The notes under the pieces were generated by a model. That model worked only from the letters and a program-made list of their open reading frames with translations. It had not been told where the DNA came from and ran no database searches. Position numbers and translations under genes: made by a program. Positions 61,509-64,000 of a DNA stretch of 64,000 nt are shown here, in pieces (within the stretch, counting starts at the first letter, position 1; each line of letters starts with the position of its first letter). Origin of the DNA: Deferrisoma camini S3R1 (GTDB lineage Bacteria > Desulfobacterota > Deferrisomatia > Deferrisomatales > Deferrisomataceae). The stretch spans positions 3,412,264 to 3,476,263 of the forward strand of contig NZ_JAFN01000001.1 in the NCBI RefSeq assembly GCF_000526155.1, given 5' to 3'.

Positions 61509-62108
61509 GTGGCCCAACCATCGCCCGTGCGGGAGGACCGGCGGGAGCAGATCTTCGCGGCAGGAGCCCGACTGTTCGCCGAGAAGGGGTACGAGCGCAC
61601 GAGCTTGCAGGACGTGGCCGACGCCCTGGGGGTGACGAAGCCCGCCTTCTACTACTACTACCGGTCCAAGGAGGAGCTGCTGTTCGAGATCCTGTCGTTC
61701 TCCATGGACCGGGTCACCGACGACATCAAGGCCGCGCTGTGCCTGGACGCCCCGCCCGAGGAGCGGGTGCGGGAGTGGATCCGCCGCTACGTGAGGTTCT
61801 TCACGGCACACCCCCACGAGCTCACCCTGCTCTCCACGGCCATCGACTCCCTGGGGCCCGACCGGCGCGAGCGCCTGAAGGCGCGCCAACGCAGGTACCT
61901 GGACATGGCCCGGCGCCTCGTGGCGGCAATCAAGGCGCCCGGCTCGGGGCTAGACGACACGGTGAGCGCGTTCGCCCTACTGGGCATGATGAACTGGATC
62001 TTTCAGTGGTACCGACCGGCCGGCCCCGTGGCCCCGGAGGCCCTGGCCGACCACTTCTACCGGATCTTCGTCTACGGGGTGAGCCGGGTTGAACCCGGCG
62101 GCAACTAG
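61509..62108 (+). CDS. TetR/AcrR-family transcriptional regulator
   Basis: 199 aa from a GTG at 61509, behind CAGGAGG. N-terminal helix-turn-helix (REQIFAAGARLFAEKGYERT, LQDVADALGVTKPAFYYYYRSKEELL) and an all-helical ligand domain with TAIDSLGPDRRERL. The recognition helix end FYYYYRSKEEL is common in regulators of fatty-acid or CoA-ester metabolism (FadR/PsrA-like). The acyl-CoA dehydrogenase gene 600 bp downstream is a likely target, but this is inference. A stop-proximal repeat begins at its stop codon. Confidence 0.88.
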   Translation: MAQPSPVREDRREQIFAAGARLFAEKGYERTSLQDVADALGVTKPAFYYYYRSKEELLFEILSFSMDRVTDDIKAALCLDAPPEERVREWIRRYVRFFTAHPHELTLLSTAIDSLGPDRRERLKARQRRYLDMARRLVAAIKAPGSGLDDTVSAFALLGMMNWIFQWYRPAGPVAPEALADHFYRIFVYGVSRVEPGGN

Positions 62109-62156
62109 TGTCGTGTTTTGGAACTTTCGTGGTTTTTCCAGCGGGTGGGGCTAGGG
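62104..62156 (+). repeat. Stop-proximal repeat after tetR
   Basis: CTAGTGTCGTGTTTTGGAAC through TTTCGTGGTTTTTCC to GGGTGGGGCTAGGGG, matching 48291-48350 in register from the stop codon onward. Confidence 0.7.
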
Positions 62157-62563
62157 GTTCAAAGGACAGATTTCAGCTCCGTAGGCCGCGAGGCAGCCTG
62201 TTCGCGAGGTGCAGACTTTATGTGCGTCTCGGTCCGAGCGGTGCGTGCGGGGCATGGGGCCTACCTCCGGCCGGGCGCGAAGCCGAGCGTTGAGATTCGC
62301 CGCGCAGGCACAAGACACGGGAGTTGGTTTCATCACGGGTGCGCGCAAGGGGACCCTTTCGCGGTCCGAACGCTGGAGGCGCTGCGCGGCGAGCATAGGG
62401 GCCGCGCCCGGCTCTCCGGCAGACCCCATGCTCCCCGAGCTTTGACCGCCGGGTCGAAAGCCAGTTGGAAGCCGACAGGGGACAGGACATCTCGAAATGG
62501 CGCTCCTTCTGATTGGCTGGAGTAATCCCCCTCTCTGTCCACTGTCATCTGAATTCTGGCCCC
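62155..62563. repeat. Large mosaic of modular repeats between tetR and the acyl-CoA dehydrogenase
   Basis: Left: three heptamers NNNNNCA (62155-62175). Middle: GGGGCATGGGGCCTACCTCC and GGCCGGGCGCGAAGCCG (62250-62285) against an inverse-complementary GGCCGCGCCCGGCTCTCCGG and CAGACCCCATGCTCCCC (62398-62440), so this part forms an inverted element of about 190 bp. Right: two heptamers GNNGACA (62471-62484) and four heptamers TGNNNYC (62536-62563). No gene is supported in 62109-62713. Confidence 0.75.
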
Positions 62564-62653
62564 CGATCCGGCCGCATCCGGCGCTCCGGACGGATCCTAT
62601 GCCGCCCGGACGTGTGGTGACGTCGGAGATCAGGGAGGTTTTCGGGCATTCTG

Positions 62654-62701
62654 GCCTTCCGGCCTTCCAGCCTTCTAGCTTTCCAGCCTTCCAGCCTTTC
62701 A
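62654..62701 (+). repeat. 8-bp tandem array upstream of the acyl-CoA dehydrogenase
   Basis: Six octamers GCCTTCNN/GCTTTCCA in exact register, ending directly at the AAAGGAG ribosome site, 12 bp before the ATG. Sense-strand CCTTCC units are complementary to GGAAGG/AAGG. Confidence 0.9.
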
Positions 62702-62713
62702 AAGGAGCGTTCC

Positions 62714-63868
62714 ATGACCCAGTTCGCCCTGACCCCGGAACAGCGCGACATCCAACAGGCGGCCCGGGAGTTCGCCCAAGGGGAGTTCCCCAAGTACGCC
62801 CGGGAGGCGGACGAGGCGGAGGAGTGCCCCAGGAAGCTGTACCGCCAGGCGGCTGAGCTCGGGTTCCAGGGCCTGTTCTTCCCCGAGGAGTACGGCGGGG
62901 CCGGCTTGGGCTACCTGGAGTTCTGCCTGGTGGTCGAGGAGTTCTGGCGGGCCGACCCCGGGCTGGGCCAGGCCCTCGGGTCGGTGGTGTTCGGGTCGGA
63001 CCTGATCCTGCTCTACGGCACCGAGGAGCAGAAGCAGAGGTATCTGCCGCCGTTGACCACGGGCGAGGCGATCATGGGCGCCGCGATCACCGAGCCCGAC
63101 GCCGGCAGCGACATCTCGGCGGCCCGCACCACGGCCGTGCTCGACGGCGACGAGTGGGTGATCTCGGGAACCAAGATCTTCATCACCAACGGGACCATCG
63201 CCAACTTCCTGATCGTGTACTGCCTGACCGATCCGGAGGCCCCCGGCCGCCACGGCCGCCACTCCTGCATCCTGGTCGAGACCGATCGGCCGGGGTTCCA
63301 GGCCACCAAGCTCAAGGGAAAGATGGGCATCCGGGCCTCGGACACGGCCGAGGTGGTGCTGGACGAGGTACGGGTGCCGGCCACGAACCTGATCGGGACC
63401 CGGGGCGAGGGGTTCCGGCAGTTCATGGAGTTCTTCAACCGCACCCGGCTCCACGTGGCCGCCCAGGGCATCGGCGTGGCCCAGGGCGCCCTGGACAAGG
63501 CGGTGCGCCACGTGCGCCAGCGCGAGCAGTTCGGTCGGCCGCTGGCCTCGTTCCAGGGGGTGCAGTTCAAGATCGCCGAGATGGCCACCCGGGTGGAGGC
63601 GGCCCGCAGCCTGCTGTACCGGGCGGCGGCCCTGGTGGACGCGGGCACGGTGGACCACCGGCTGATCGCCATGGCCAAGTGGCTGGCTGGCGAGACCGGG
63701 GTCCGGGTCACCGACGAGGCCCTGCAGCTCCACGGCGGGTACGGGTACCTGGCCGAGAACGACGTGGAGCGGTTCTACCGCGACGCCAAGATCGTCGAGA
63801 TCTACGAGGGCACGAAAGAGGTGGAGAAGCAGATCGTGGCTCGGGGGGTGATCGGGCGGCCGGGTTGA
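62714..63868 (+). CDS. Acyl-CoA dehydrogenase
   Basis: 384 aa, typical length. FAD-binding strand regions GAAITEPDAGSDISAARTTA and WVISGTKIFITNGTIANF, the helical C-terminal domain with REQFGRPLASFQGVQFKIAEM, the ALQLHGGYGYLAENDVERFYRDAKI segment, and the catalytic Glu in IYEGTKEV. Oxidises an acyl-CoA to the enoyl-CoA, passing electrons to ETF. Short- or branched-chain specificity cannot be settled by eye. A TetR regulator lies upstream, and another gene starts 70 bp downstream behind a further 8-bp array. Confidence 0.95.
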   Translation: MTQFALTPEQRDIQQAAREFAQGEFPKYAREADEAEECPRKLYRQAAELGFQGLFFPEEYGGAGLGYLEFCLVVEEFWRADPGLGQALGSVVFGSDLILLYGTEEQKQRYLPPLTTGEAIMGAAITEPDAGSDISAARTTAVLDGDEWVISGTKIFITNGTIANFLIVYCLTDPEAPGRHGRHSCILVETDRPGFQATKLKGKMGIRASDTAEVVLDEVRVPATNLIGTRGEGFRQFMEFFNRTRLHVAAQGIGVAQGALDKAVRHVRQREQFGRPLASFQGVQFKIAEMATRVEAARSLLYRAAALVDAGTVDHRLIAMAKWLAGETGVRVTDEALQLHGGYGYLAENDVERFYRDAKIVEIYEGTKEVEKQIVARGVIGRPG

Positions 63869-63878
63869 TGGTTTTTTC

Positions 63879-63924
63879 GCCTCCCAGCCTCCTAGCCTTT
63901 TAGCCTTCCAGCGGGCGAAGGCCC
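63879..63924 (+). repeat. 8-bp tandem array plus half palindrome before the last gene
   Basis: Four octamers GCCTNCYA (63879-63910) followed by GCGGGCGAAGGCCC, 15-28 bp before the GTG at 63939. Confidence 0.88.
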
Positions 63925-63938
63925 AAAAGAGGTGGTTC

Positions 63939-64000
63939 GTGGGCAAGTTGCGGGACATCGAAGGGGTTCCCCTGGCCGAGCGGTACGAGCTCGCGGCGTG
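63939..64000 (+). CDS. N-terminus of an unidentified protein, cut by window edge
   Basis: GTG at 63939 with AGAGGTGG upstream opens MGKLRDIEGVPLAERYELAA, running off the right edge. Too short to name. Position after an acyl-CoA dehydrogenase suggests a fatty-acid or CoA-related function, which is only a guess. Confidence 0.4.
   Translation, partial: MGKLRDIEGVPLAERYELAA

Overview
The window is a GC-rich bacterial chromosome segment. It most resembles a deltaproteobacterium in the broad sense (Desulfobacterota, Desulfuromonadales or Deferrisoma type). That placement is an inference from gene content: a split F0-only ATP synthase operon, a pilB-pilT-pilC-pilS-pilR cluster, NiFe carbon monoxide dehydrogenase with CooF, split methylmalonyl-CoA mutase, an LbtU-like porin and a TfpX/Z protein. 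I saw no rRNA, tRNA or CRISPR array.

Layout. 1-3.2 kb: comEC (cut by the left edge), an HspR-like regulator and dnaJ, all leftward. 3.2-10.8 kb: housekeeping genes (thioredoxin-like protein, amidase, rph-rdgB-membrane protein operon, aspartyl protease, acyltransferase, cold-shock gene, glycosyltransferase, DnaJ-related protein, QueG-like protein). 10.9-13.9 kb and 22.5-23.4 kb: four decayed toxin-antitoxin-like loci and an AAA+ ATPase behind twin palindromes. 14.0-22.2 kb: a lower-GC block with TfpX/Z, a TMTC-like GT-C/TPR protein, a polyprenyl-phosphate-sugar synthase fused to GtrA, a second GT-C/TPR protein and three type IV pilins under a likely sigma-54 promoter; I read it as a pilin plus pilin-glycosylation locus. 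23.5-28.6 kb: a U32 protein and the methylmalonyl-CoA mutase/epimerase operon. 28.7-37.8 kb: pilR, pilS, pilC, pilT, pilB, aroE, ribF. 38.3-42.3 kb: cooS, cooF and an FAD oxidoreductase. 42.6-48.3 kb: HAD hydrolase, methyltransferase, a small protein, fbp, xth, hemL. 48.6-50.9 kb: a PII-like gene and the F0 genes atpZ, atpI, atpB, atpE. 51.4-53.0 kb: a complete IS701-family element with 17-bp inverted repeats and a 4-bp duplication. 53.3-57.9 kb: a porin and the nickel importer nikMN / nikR-nikQ-nikO, which could feed the nickel enzyme CooS. 58.2-64 kb: an aminotransferase, a SPASM radical SAM protein, a TetR regulator, an acyl-CoA dehydrogenase and the start of a further gene.

The most unusual content is non-coding. 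About twenty intergenic (and one intragenic) elements are built from recombining modules: degenerate tandem arrays with exact 7-bp or 8-bp period, a GGGCCGAAGGCCC palindrome, CATGCCCC/GGGGCATG boundaries and REP-like hairpins. They tend to sit 10-100 bp upstream of start codons in fixed orientation. Several carry repeated CCTCCT/CCTTCC motifs in the sense strand that could pair with the downstream Shine-Dalgarno sequence. I know of no description of this family and regard it as the best candidate for something undescribed.
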